DNA of 64,000 nucleotides from Toxorhynchites rutilus septentrionalis. Lineage: Eukaryota > Arthropoda > Insecta > Diptera > Culicidae. The position numbers and the translations under genes were made by a program. This document shows, piece by piece, positions 47,591 to 56,264 of this stretch. The number at the start of each line of letters is the position of its first letter. Positions within the stretch are counted from its first letter, which is position 1. A model generated the notes under the pieces. The model made no database searches and was not told the DNA's origin. It worked only from the letters and a program-made list of their open reading frames with translations. The stretch covers positions 256,718,994-256,782,993 of the forward strand of contig NC_073746.1 of the NCBI RefSeq assembly GCF_029784135.1, in the 5' to 3' direction.

Positions 47591-47662
47591 ACTGCACGTT
47601 ATTAGTGCAGAGGTATCATTCGTTTGTGATCGGTTGTTCAGGTTACGTAGAGGAAGGCGAAC

Positions 47663-48448
47663 ATGAAGGTAGTATTTCATTTATTTGATATTGAATTAAA
47701 ATAACCGTAATTTTGTTTTCAGTCGTTCATTGTGTTCTTGGTTGCACTGGCCACGGTCAGCTGTAAGGCAATCCATGATACTGAATCGAAACAACATGAC
47801 ATCTGGCAGCTTGAATTACCCCAGGAAAATCACCATCAGCATGAACAGGATCATCATTTCTCTCCTCATGAAGAACAAAACCTTGATGAATACGAACATG
47901 ACCATCATCATCAACACCAGAATCTGAATTACCCTTGGGAACCAAAGCATGAAATTCATCATGACAACCATGACCAGGCTCATCATTACAGTCATCATGA
48001 GGAGAATCATCAACTAGAAAACGTCCATAACCACCACCACCAGCATCAAGTTCTGAGCCATCGTTGGGAGCCAAAGAAGGAAGTGAAACATGTCATCACC
48101 GAAAAGGTTCCAGTCCCATATCCAGTGGAAGTGGAGAAACATATTCCAATCCCAGTAAAGGTCCCATATAAGGTACATACCGAAAAGCAGGTGCCAGTGG
48201 TTGTCGAAAAGAAGGTTCCAGTGTACTACGAGACGAAAGTTCCCATCCATGTTGACCGACCAGTACCGTATCCAGTTCACGTTGAGGTTCCCATCTACCA
48301 AAAGGAATACATCGAGGTGCCAAGAAAACACGAAGTTTTTGTTGACAAACCTTACCCAGTGTACGTGAAAAATCCGATCTATGTTGAGAAGCCAATGCCA
48401 GTCACGATCTTAATCAAGAAGCACGACAAGAAGCCATTCTGGGGCTGA
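47663..48448 (+). CDS. Cuticular protein, CPLCP/Vajk-like (gene 4)
   Basis: Exons 47663-47668 (ATG AAG) and 47723-48448 with a 54-bp GT-AG intron; 243 residues. The joined start [20 protein letters not shown] is a signal peptide. A His/Glu/Gln-rich region of ~90 residues ([57 protein letters not shown]) is followed by the PV/PY domain ([55 protein letters not shown]) and KKPFWG. It is the closest paralogue of gene 1: same strand, same YYETKVP and PRKHEVF variants. The WEPK phrase occurs twice, so the longer His region probably arose by internal duplication. ATTAAA at 48463 may be the polyadenylation signal. Confidence 0.9.
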
Positions 48449-48677
48449 TCTTGTATTCAGTAATTAAAATAGTTAATTTATTTATAGTTTGATCAGGTGA
48501 ATTATGTTAGATATTACATCTCCCATCGGCTATTAATATGAAATATATATAAATAATATGAAATAAGCCTTTAGACTTTATTTGTAACATGTGATCCAAC
48601 AAGGGTAATGCATATCTGTGATTTTTCCGGAAAATTACAAGGCCCCATAAATCTTTTGAAAAATTGTACAAATAACA

Positions 48678-49185
48678 GGGTCGTTCAAGAAATATATTTC
48701 AGTGCCTCAGAAATCGCGGAAAAATATAGTTAGGACAAAAAACCAAGGTGATTTTCGTAATCTACCTTATATTTTCTATTTTTCTACATAATTCCCGTAA
48801 CGTTCGAGTCATTTTTCTAGCGTGGCACGAGTTTTTCTATTCAGAGTGCGAAGTGCGTAGCGTCCAACTTTTTGAAATATGATGTAACTGCGTCACGAAT
48901 TTCTTCAGTGTTATCGAATCGTTGACCGCTGAACGACTGTTTTATCACCGGGAATAAGTGATAGTCGCTAGGGGCGAGATCTGGGGAGTAAGGAGGATGC
49001 TCGAAAACAGTCCATTTGATTTTTTTCAATTGCTCTTGAGTTACGCGAGCAGAATGGGGCCGCGCATTATCGTGAATGAGGAACACTCCTTTCGTCAATA
49101 AACCTGGTCTTTTGTTCCTCATCGCGGTTCTTAAACACTGAAGAAATCTCAGTTTTAAGTATTGCTTTTACTGTTTTGCAGTCCA
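48678..49185 (-). pseudogene. Mariner (DD34D) transposase C-terminal fragment, inverted
   Basis: Minus strand: RNKRPGLLTKGVFLIHDNAR (second Asp), then HPPYSPDLAPSDYHLFPVIK (third Asp), and RFDNTEEIRDAVTSYFKKLD. The frame stays open over 48841-49122. The 3' terminus is at 48678 (AGGGTCGTTCAAGAAATATA reading inward). The N-terminal half and 5' end are absent. Same family as 39788-40222, in the opposite orientation. Confidence 0.82.
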
Positions 49186-49639
49186 GTTAGCGAGTAAAAT
49201 TCGATATTTGTATTGATTTTCCGGCCCAATTAACGACTGTATGGGTGATAATTTCCTCGTTGTTTCGATGAAATCTTGTATGAAATTTATATGATCCATG
49301 AAATCTTGCATCTGATTATTTGGTAATTATTTGATCTTGCTAATTTGTTTGATAGAATGAATCATTGCACACAGTTTTGTGTTGCATACAACATTCATAG
49401 GAACGATGTTGAAAGAAAGAATGCATATTACATGATTTACCTCCACATCCGCTCACAAAACATACCTCTTTTATTTGTTAAATTGCTCACTTGTTTTATT
49501 ATTTCCACTGTTGATGTCTCAGGCGAAGAGAATGCTGGATAAATATATTGAAACATATATAGAAACAACGATTCTGCCTAATGGGTGGAAAATGGGTGGA
49601 AACCAAATCTCAATACAGGACTGAAATTTGATTGTGCGT
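49186..49639. other. Intergenic stretch
   Basis: No gene recognised; may include remains of the 5' end of the adjacent transposons. Confidence 0.4.
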
Positions 49640-50088
49640 AAGAAATCTCAACGAAACATTGCTGGGCAGTTTGGGATAAGCCCTAATGCAGTCCAGCTGG
49701 TCACTCGGAAGCATCAGATGCTCGGCAGCGTGGCCGATCGACTGGGAAGGGTGCCGAAACGTAAGACTCGAGGATCGGTATCTATAACCGACTATGAAGC
49801 ACGGTGAAGGAAGCCCGAACTAAACCACATCCTATTGGGAATTTATGGGCGATTTTGAACAATAAGGTAGACAAAGCTGACGTTACGAACAAGCAAAACT
49901 ATTTTGCTGTGTTGAAAAAGGTTGGGGACGAGCTGGACTTCCAAAATCTCCGGAACCTCGTGGAGAGTATTCCGGAGCGTTGTCAGTTGGTTTTCGAGAC
50001 CAAAGGGTATCATTTTGACTATTAACTATTTGATTTTTATTATTTTTTAAAAATAAACCATCAAGTGGATATGTCATACCCTAAGAGT
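49640..50088 (+). pseudogene. Tc1-like transposon with internal deletion
   Basis: An N-terminal helix-turn-helix region (KKSQRNIAGQFGISPNAVQL, then LGRVPKRKTRGSVSITDYEA) is followed, after a short gap, by a C-terminal piece (PIGNLWAILNNKVDKADVTN, VESIPERCQLVFETKGYHFDY). The catalytic domain between them is largely deleted, leaving the PIGNLWA Glu-block region with Gly in the expected Glu position. The open part is 49804-50025. Non-functional. Confidence 0.65.
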
Positions 50089-52120
50089 GCCTATTTAAGA
50101 ACAACAGTGATTTTTAAAAAAAGTTGATAATGGACAGAAACTAATGCATTAGTTTATATTTCTTTATACTACTACTTATAATACTACCACTACAAACTAC
50201 AAGTTGTCCGTTACTGGCGGTACGGGTAGGTAAGCACATAAATGAACAGAACAAATGTATAGGAATGCTTCCCCTTTTCATTAATTCAAATCGTTTATGA
50301 TGTAGTATACTGAACAAATCTATGAAAATTTTCGATTGGATTGCACAACAGTCTAGGGATCGAATTTAGGTGGAAATTTGCACCTAGAGGTCGACATTTA
50401 TTCTCCCGACAAAAACTGTCTTCGACAAAGTTAAAGAGCGCTCATTTTCAGGTTGTCAGAAATAGTGTGAGCAAAATTTCAGGTGAAATAAAAAATCTAT
50501 CTTTCTTATCTTTATAGACAGAGGTAAACATAGTTCGACAATTTTGTAGCCCCAGTTATTTCAATCAACTTTGTAGAACTTTTTTTTGTACTTCAAATCA
50601 ACCGATTTAGCGCTCTTGTTCTAATTACATTTGAACTATGTTTCATAAAAACGTGTTTTATGATTTGGTACACTAACAGAAAGATATATTCTCAAAAGGA
50701 ACGCATTAGCTTCAATGAAGAGTATATTACCAAGAAATATCATGACATGTAAATGACACTACGGTCTAAAGTTTAATCACCCCAAGCTCCACCCAAGGCC
50801 CGAAAAAGCTCTGTACGGTTCTTAAGGATTTTGACATTTAAAGTTCAATTCTAGTACAATTCGATTATATACTGACTCAATTATATACAGTTAAAAAAAT
50901 ATATTTCAAATATGAATTATTTCCAGTGAAAATGAAAAATTTCAACGTTAAAGAGAAAGTTAATTGGCTATTATGAGTACAGCGGAGTAAAAACCGTGAT
51001 TTTGACAGATTCTAGTAGAATATTCACCAGGAATAACTTAAAATGATATTGCAGCGAAATTGAAAAAAGATAAAAATTGGGTGTCAAAGAACGGATTGTA
51101 GAACGGTTATAAAGTTTAATTTGGTCGATAGAAACATTCAAGTTTTTTTTCTTTGAATAAATTTACGAATGACACCTAAAAAACCACTACTTTTTGAGTT
51201 TTTCGCTTCTAAAATGTTACTTAAATCCGGTAATTTGGAAGTTTCACAACTGTGTCCTGTATTGATATGTTTCATAGATCAGAGCTGCAAACACTGACCG
51301 AAAAATTAAAATAGTTGATTATAAGAGTGGATAATCTGAACCACAGTAAATTCACTTCAAAAATTTCTATAACCATTAAGTCGTTGAATAAGGTATACGA
51401 TGTTCAAACAAAAAAAATCTTAAAATCAACCGTGCAAACTTGTTGCGATGCCAATTTTATCGCTATCGTAATCAATCCCGTGGATTCGTTCCGCAATAAT
51501 CACTAAGTCGACGGAATCATTCATTTCCGCTGTCGAATTTAACCAAATCATCCGCTCGAGCAGCGTTCCGCCGTCGAGCTGGCGCCTAGCCTAGAAATCT
51601 ACACGGGAAGTGAGCACTTTGCGAATCATGTGCGAGCAAATGTATCCAGTTCAGATGTCGTAAAAAATAACATCAACTGTCAAATAAATGTTCATCGATG
51701 GTAACGAAGGACACCTTCTCGGGCAGGCAGCCAAAAAAATTTGTAGCAACAGAGCCAGCAGATCAGCGTATCGATTCCATCGAGTGCCATCGTTAATTCG
51801 GCATTATTTATAGCAACATTCGGGGAGCTACCTGGAAGAGCTTCGTTTACCGACTGGCTCAAGTCAGATTTTAGACATTTCAGTCCCCTTCGCTGCTAGA
51901 CTGTGATTGCTTTTCGCATAAAACCCGGAACAATCCGTGGCAGGAGGAACTGGTGCCAGCTAGGGCTGTTTATCAGCCATCGTAATGGCGGATTTTATGT
52001 AGCTTTTGGTACGATCAAAAATTTGATTCAACCTAGTAGGAAATTTATTGGAAGCTCATAAAAGAGATTTGGAACCTCTGTCATCGATTCACAGTTTCGA
52101 AATATCGGATAAACAGGTCC
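50089..52120. other. Intergenic stretch without recognisable gene
   Basis: Short chance frames only. A single arm related to the 23.05-kb hairpin MITE lies at 50980-51016. GC content rises after ~51,520, but no homology was recognised. Confidence 0.45.
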
Positions 52121-52482
52121 TCAAATGTGTTGCCTCGCATGTTGTATGCTAACGCCAAATGAAAACATTTTGCTACAATCTGTACAGTGGAAAGCACTGC
52201 GGCGAGAAATTAACCGACCGAGGAAAAACTGAATAAATTTGCCTCTAGTTATCCGAGAATTTTTCTGTTTGCACAGCTGATCCAAATCACAACAGATCTC
52301 ATGTGGCAGCATGAGCTTAGTTTTACCCAGTCCTGCGAATGAACAAACATTGGAGTCGAAAAACATGCAAAATAGACTTTCGCAGTCAGGTTTGCTTTCC
52401 ACAGTAAAATAGGTGGACGGGTCCGCTTACCCAACCGAAAGGTTGTCGTCGAGGGTGGTGATGAGGACGAGTTGGAGGACAT
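52121..52482 (-). other. Possible gene fragment with a splice-like junction (tentative)
   Basis: On the minus strand, MSSNSSSSPPSTTTFRLG from 52482 ends at a GTAAGC donor-like site (~52429). About 85 bp on, a TTCATTCGCAG acceptor-like site precedes LGKTKLMLPHEICCDLDQLC and KQKNSRITRGKFIQFFLG, with FHCTDCSKMF further on. Splicing the two would keep the frame. The Ser-rich start and the CxxC phrase do not match any family I can name. It could be an exon pair, a decayed gene or chance. Confidence 0.25.
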
Positions 52483-53106
52483 GCTGATGTTTTCCTAAAT
52501 ATTATACAAGAAGCTAAAACATGTCGGATTATAATTGGAACAGATGGGGGAGGTCAACAACAATTTTTCTTTAATTGTTTCTTTAATCGAACCTGCGTCA
52601 ATGTTTTCCGATGCTGTACCTAGGTTGGTGTTTGTTTTTATATATATTCGGATGATTTCTCCTCAATATCCATTAACGGATAACTATTAACAAATCTCTT
52701 GACCGCTAATGGTTCTTATTTTGAGCCAATCAGACAAAGTAAACCTTCGAAACATGTACATCAATGTTTCGTAATGTTTTTCGGGAATATAGTGCCTGCC
52801 GTCTTATAAAATCAGTTCTAAGCGAACCCAAACGATTATCAAGCTCCCGCCGTGGGTCGTTGGTAAAACCTAAGATGAACAAACCGCAAAACAAACGACA
52901 TTTATGTTTGATATCTGCCAGAATTATGTGCCATGTTTCGAAAATCGAATTGCGCCAAACTAGCCGAAAACTCTCCAATTCTGATCTATTCTCCTCATTT
53001 TTTTTTAATTTGTACACATGAAGACAGCTGAAAAAAAATACAACTTTCATTATCATATGACCAATTTAATTGTATTTTTATAAGGACTTATCCACAATCT
53101 TAAACC

Positions 53107-53122
53107 AATACCTCGAATGACA
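53107..53122. repeat. Target-site duplication of the SINE, left copy
   Basis: AATACCTCGAATGACA, identical to 53275-53290. Confidence 0.9.
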
Positions 53123-53274
53123 GTGGAGGCGATCTGGCGTAGTGGTAACATCCATGCCTCTCACGCTAAAGGTCACGAGTTCAATTCTCACTCCCGACAT
53201 TCTACCAAAAATGGAAGTAAAAAGTGACGAACCAGCCAAATGAGTTGAAAATCACTATAATACAGATAAAAAAA
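53123..53274 (+). mobile_element. tRNA-derived SINE, complete, 152 bp
   Basis: The head carries a near-consensus A box TGGCGTAGTGG and a B box GAGTTCAATTC about 40 bp on, as in a tRNA. A short body follows (GACGAACCAGCCAAATGAG), then an A-rich tail (GATAAAAAAAA). It is bounded by the perfect 16-bp direct repeat AATACCTCGAATGACA. Complete ends and perfect duplications imply a recent insertion. Not the same SINE as 30517-30938. Confidence 0.9.
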
Positions 53275-53290
53275 AATACCTCGAATGACA

Positions 53291-53639
53291 ATAATTGTTG
53301 GACAATCAACGATCACAAACTCATTTTTTTAATGGCACTGCTAATGAAAATTACTCAAAAATCTCATTTTTGTAAGGATAAAATTATTGCAGTCTTCTTC
53401 GATATATTTTTTACAAAATACTTTACTGGATAAATTTTCTAAACTTTGACAGATAGTGGTCTCAGGAAAATGCAACCAATAATCATCAAAAAAAAAAGAC
53501 GGGTGGGTAATGTCGGGGACATAACCGGAGTGACATAGGACTATACAAAGGGGACAGCTTTTGTTAAATATATATTTCAAATATATTGTTTTATTTTCTT
53601 CTCCTACGTGAATACCTACCTATCTACCTGAAAAATGGA
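53291..53639. other. Intergenic stretch
   Basis: No gene recognised. Confidence 0.4.
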
Positions 53640-53772
53640 TTAGTTTACTGTTTAATCACTCGATTTCCCCATCTTGTTCGGTTAAACCTTCCTGTTTAGC
53701 TTTTGCGTTTGCCACTCGCCACAGCTTTCACAGTTGGAAAATTTCTTCCCATCCAGCTTGTGACATGTTGGT

Positions 53773-53984
53773 CAGTAAATTAAATTTAATGCGACGTGCC
53801 GGAGAAACACTCAGTGTCACATTTGAGGCGATTTAAACCTGTAATTGAACATTTCCGATGACAGTGGTACAGTGTCGACTTTCAATGTGGGGTCATAATT
53901 TGGACCCCGAACTCTATGTTTACAAAAATGTCGCATTACAGATCCATCCAATTAGCTCAATGTCGAGCTAAATATAAATTACTG
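53773..53984. mobile_element. Small CAGT-ended MITE in histone spacer, copy 1
   Basis: Ends CAGTAAATTAAATTTAATGC and (reversed) CAGTAATTTATATTTAGC. It sits at the same place in the spacer as 55082-55296, so it was inserted before the unit was duplicated. Confidence 0.6.
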
Positions 53985-54202
53985 TACTTTCAATCTAGAA
54001 GCAAATTAAGAATTGGTGAAAATTGGATAATCGGGAAAGTCCCCAACCATCAATAAGCTCAGAACAACTGCCAAATTCATATACTCATCATATCCTGGCA
54101 AACAAATTATAAAAAAATCAATTTGTGTTTTATTATTATTTTGGATATTATTTTAGAATGCATTGAACTGTATTCCGTAAACTCTTTTTTGAAAGGTTTA
54201 AT

Positions 54203-54218
54203 GGCCCTGATAAGCGCC
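54203..54218 (-). terminator. Histone mRNA 3' stem-loop, copy 1
   Basis: GGCGCTTATCAGGGCC on the minus strand: six-base stem, four-base loop, with one G-G mismatch against the consensus stem. The position ~460 bp after the H2A start region is right for a replication-dependent histone gene. Confidence 0.65.
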
Positions 54219-54662
54219 GTATTTTATGGAATGGTTCCAATTTAGAAAACTCGTGCTCGTGGTTTAAAAAAAACCATTTCGAACGCCCTCGATGCCGCCT
54301 TGTTCTGGATTTGCCGCCAAAGCAGTTTGTATAAAGAACAAACTTTTTTCTTCTGCTACCTGATGCCGTTTTGCGATTGCGTTTGCCACTCGCCACTCGC
54401 TGCAACTGCCTGTTGTCTTGATGTCCACCGAACCGAATGTGTTCTGTTCCGAATGCAGGTTTTCTTATCGTCGCGAGCAGCTTTGTCAGCTAACTCGATC
54501 ACTCCGGCGGCCGGAACTATATAACGCCGGCTAGGTGGACTGGTACACAGGTACTAACGCGCTCGGCCTAGCTACCCTTCCGGTGCAATTGGCGGATACA
54601 CCTACGGGAAATTGCAGACCACCACGGTTCGAGCGGGATTTTGCCTTTCCCTTCTCTTTTCC
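54203..54662 (-). pseudogene. Histone H2A pseudogene, copy 1
   Basis: Minus strand gives KGGKEKGKAKSRSNRGGLQF followed by PVG, matching residues ~6-28 of histone H2A. A frameshift later AAGVIELADKAARDDKKTCI appears, matching [20 protein letters not shown]. The ATG is lost, the region between has a deletion and stops, and the C-terminal third is barely recognisable. A histone-type 3' stem-loop (54203-54218) ends it at the distance expected of an H2A gene. H2A would package DNA in the nucleosome; this copy cannot make a full protein. Confidence 0.8.
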
Positions 54663-54917
54663 TCCTTTGTTGAGTACACGATGCCGATGCCGTACAACCA
54701 CACGGGTTTACGGTTTGAAAGAAAATAAGATATTTTTTGGGGTCCGCGTGTTTTATACTCTAGCGGTACGCACTCACAGGATAGAGACAAATCGGCAGAC
54801 TCAGCCAAAGGGACGAGTCCAACGAGACGAACGAATGAGCGTTAAAAGGGAGCGATGGCAAAAAAATATATTCATTACGATTTGTTCGCTCCTTGGATTC
54901 ACATACAGGCTAAAAAG

Positions 54918-54933
54918 GGTCCTTTTCAGGATC
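54918..54933 (+). terminator. Histone-type 3' stem-loop on the plus strand
   Basis: GGTCCTTTTCAGGATC: six pairs (one G-U) around UUUC, preceded by AAAAAG and followed by ACAAAAAGTC and a purine-rich AAAGAG. This is the signature of a replication-dependent histone mRNA end on the strand opposite to H2A. No histone coding sequence is recognisable just upstream, so the gene it served (H2B would be the usual divergent partner) seems to have been lost. Confidence 0.6.
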
Positions 54934-55081
54934 ACAAAAAGTCTAAAGAGTTTATTGTTTTGTTATCACTCGATATCCCCATCTTGTTCGGCTAAACCTT
55001 CCTGTTTAGCGATTTGTTGCCACTCTCCACAGCTTTCACAGTTGGAAAATTTCTTCCCATCCAGCTTTGTGACATGTTGTA

Positions 55082-55296
55082 CAGTAAATTACATTCAATG
55101 CGACGTGCCGAAGCGCCACTCAGTGTAGCATTGGAGGTAATTTTAACCTGTAATTGAACATTTGCGATGACAGTGGTACAGTGTCGACTTTCAATGTGGG
55201 GTCATAATTTGGATCTCTATGTTTACAAAAATGTCCAACTAAATAAGTCGCATTACATGTCAGTCCAATAAATGTCGAACTAATTGTAAATTACTG
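55082..55296. mobile_element. Small CAGT-ended MITE in histone spacer, copy 2
   Basis: Ends CAGTAAATTACATTCAATGC and (reversed) CAGTAATTTACAATTAGTTC, with TA at 55080-55081 and 55297-55298. A 215-bp element of the same general build as the pogo-like MITEs elsewhere in the window. Confidence 0.7.
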
Positions 55297-55507
55297 TACT
55301 TTCAATCTGGAAACAATTTAAGAATTGGTGAAAATTGAATAATCAGGAAAGTCCCCAACTATCAATAAGCTCAGAACAACTGCCAAATTCACATAGATCC
55401 TGGCAAACAAATTATGAAAACATCAATTTGTGTTTTATTATTATTCTGGATAACGTTTTAGAAAGCATTGAACTTTATTTCCTAAACTCTTTTTTGGAAG
55501 GTTTAAT

Positions 55508-55523
55508 GGCCCTGAAAAGCGCC
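55508..55523 (-). terminator. Histone mRNA 3' stem-loop, copy 2
   Basis: GGCGCTTTTCAGGGCC on the minus strand, preceded by AACAA and followed by ATTAAAC; consensus loop TTTC, with the same single stem mismatch as copy 1. Confidence 0.75.
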
Positions 55524-55966
55524 TTGTTTTATGGAATGGTTCCAATTTAGAAAACTTAGTACTCGTGGTTTTGAAAAAATCCATTTCGAACGCCCTCGAT
55601 GCCGCCTTGTTCTGGATTTGCCACCAAAGCAGTTTGTATAAAGAACAAACTTTTTTCTTCTGCTACCTGATGCCGTTTTGCGATTGCGTTTGCCGCTCGC
55701 CACTCGCTGCAACTGCCTGTTGTCTTGATGTCCACCGAACCGAATGTGTTCTGTTCCGAATGCAGGTTTTCTTATCGTCGCGAGCAGCTTTGCCAGCTAA
55801 CTCGGTCACTTCGGCGGCCGAAGCTATATAACGCCGGCTAGGTGGACTGGTACACTGGTACTAACGCGCTCGGCCTAGCTACCCTTGCGGGGAACTCCAG
55901 ATCAACACGGTTCGAGCGGGATTTTGCCTTTCCCTTCACTTTTCCTCCTTTACCATGTCCAGGCAT
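55508..55966 (-). pseudogene. Histone H2A pseudogene, copy 2
   Basis: An ATG at 55966 opens MPGHGKGGKVKGKAKSRSNR, then VDLEFP, close to the canonical H2A N-terminus (MSGRGKGGKVKGKAKSRSNR, then AGLQFP). The frame is lost by a stop soon after VPVYQST. The AARDDKKT block recurs downstream in another frame. The 443-bp distance from ATG to the stem-loop (55508-55523) equals that of a normal H2A gene plus short 3'UTR. Upstream are a TTAAAAA box-like site and a CAACAAACTAACC leader, so it derives from a genomic gene and not from a cDNA copy. Confidence 0.85.
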
Positions 55967-56264
55967 GGCTGCTTGGGTTAGTTTGTTGATGTGTTGTGAT
56001 GCGAACCGATGTGGTGTACGGTTTGGATGAGAATGATCGTTACGGCAGCGGAGCGGGGATTTTTAAGCTGACTGGCTGGCTTGAGAATTACGCATGTGTG
56101 AGACTGCGACCAATGTTTCCCTCATTTTTTTCTTTTTCCTTTCCAATCGTGCTTCATTCTATTTCGCTGCTGCTCTGGTTGCCCGTTTTGGTCGGTACGA
56201 TTTGAGGAGCACAAAATGGACCATTCAAAAATGGGCACATAGTGTATTTGGACAATGCTTGATA

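Larger units (their letters stand above)
53640..54960 (-). repeat. Decayed histone unit, copy 1 of a ~1.3-kb tandem duplication
   Basis: Copy 1 comprises a spacer (53640-54200), an H2A pseudogene (54203-54662) and its upstream region (54663-54960). Corresponding points in copy 2 lie ~1,305-1,312 bp to the right. Divergence is moderate, with small indels, so the duplication is not recent. Confidence 0.8.
54961..56262 (-). repeat. Decayed histone unit, copy 2
   Basis: The same order as copy 1: spacer (54961-55500), H2A pseudogene (55508-55966) and upstream region. The upstream region is cut at 56263 by the ITmD37E insertion. The shared phrase GTGTACGGTTTGGATGAGAA (copy 1: GTTTACGGTTTGAAAGAAAA) shows homology extends into the promoter side. 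Confidence 0.8.

Noticed and set aside
54700..54735. Possible histone H4 end (GTTTACGGTTTGAAAG resembling VYALK)
   Set aside because: Only a few codons fit, the following codons do not, and the same place in copy 2 diverges; kept only as evidence that the duplicated units are homologous.
54970..55075. Minus-strand frame with CESCGEW (CxxC) in the histone spacer
   Set aside because: Frameshifted in copy 1, no start, no recognised family; probably spacer sequence.
54535..55128. 197-aa plus-strand open frame
   Set aside because: It overlaps the antisense of the H2A pseudogene and the histone spacer; no recognisable protein.
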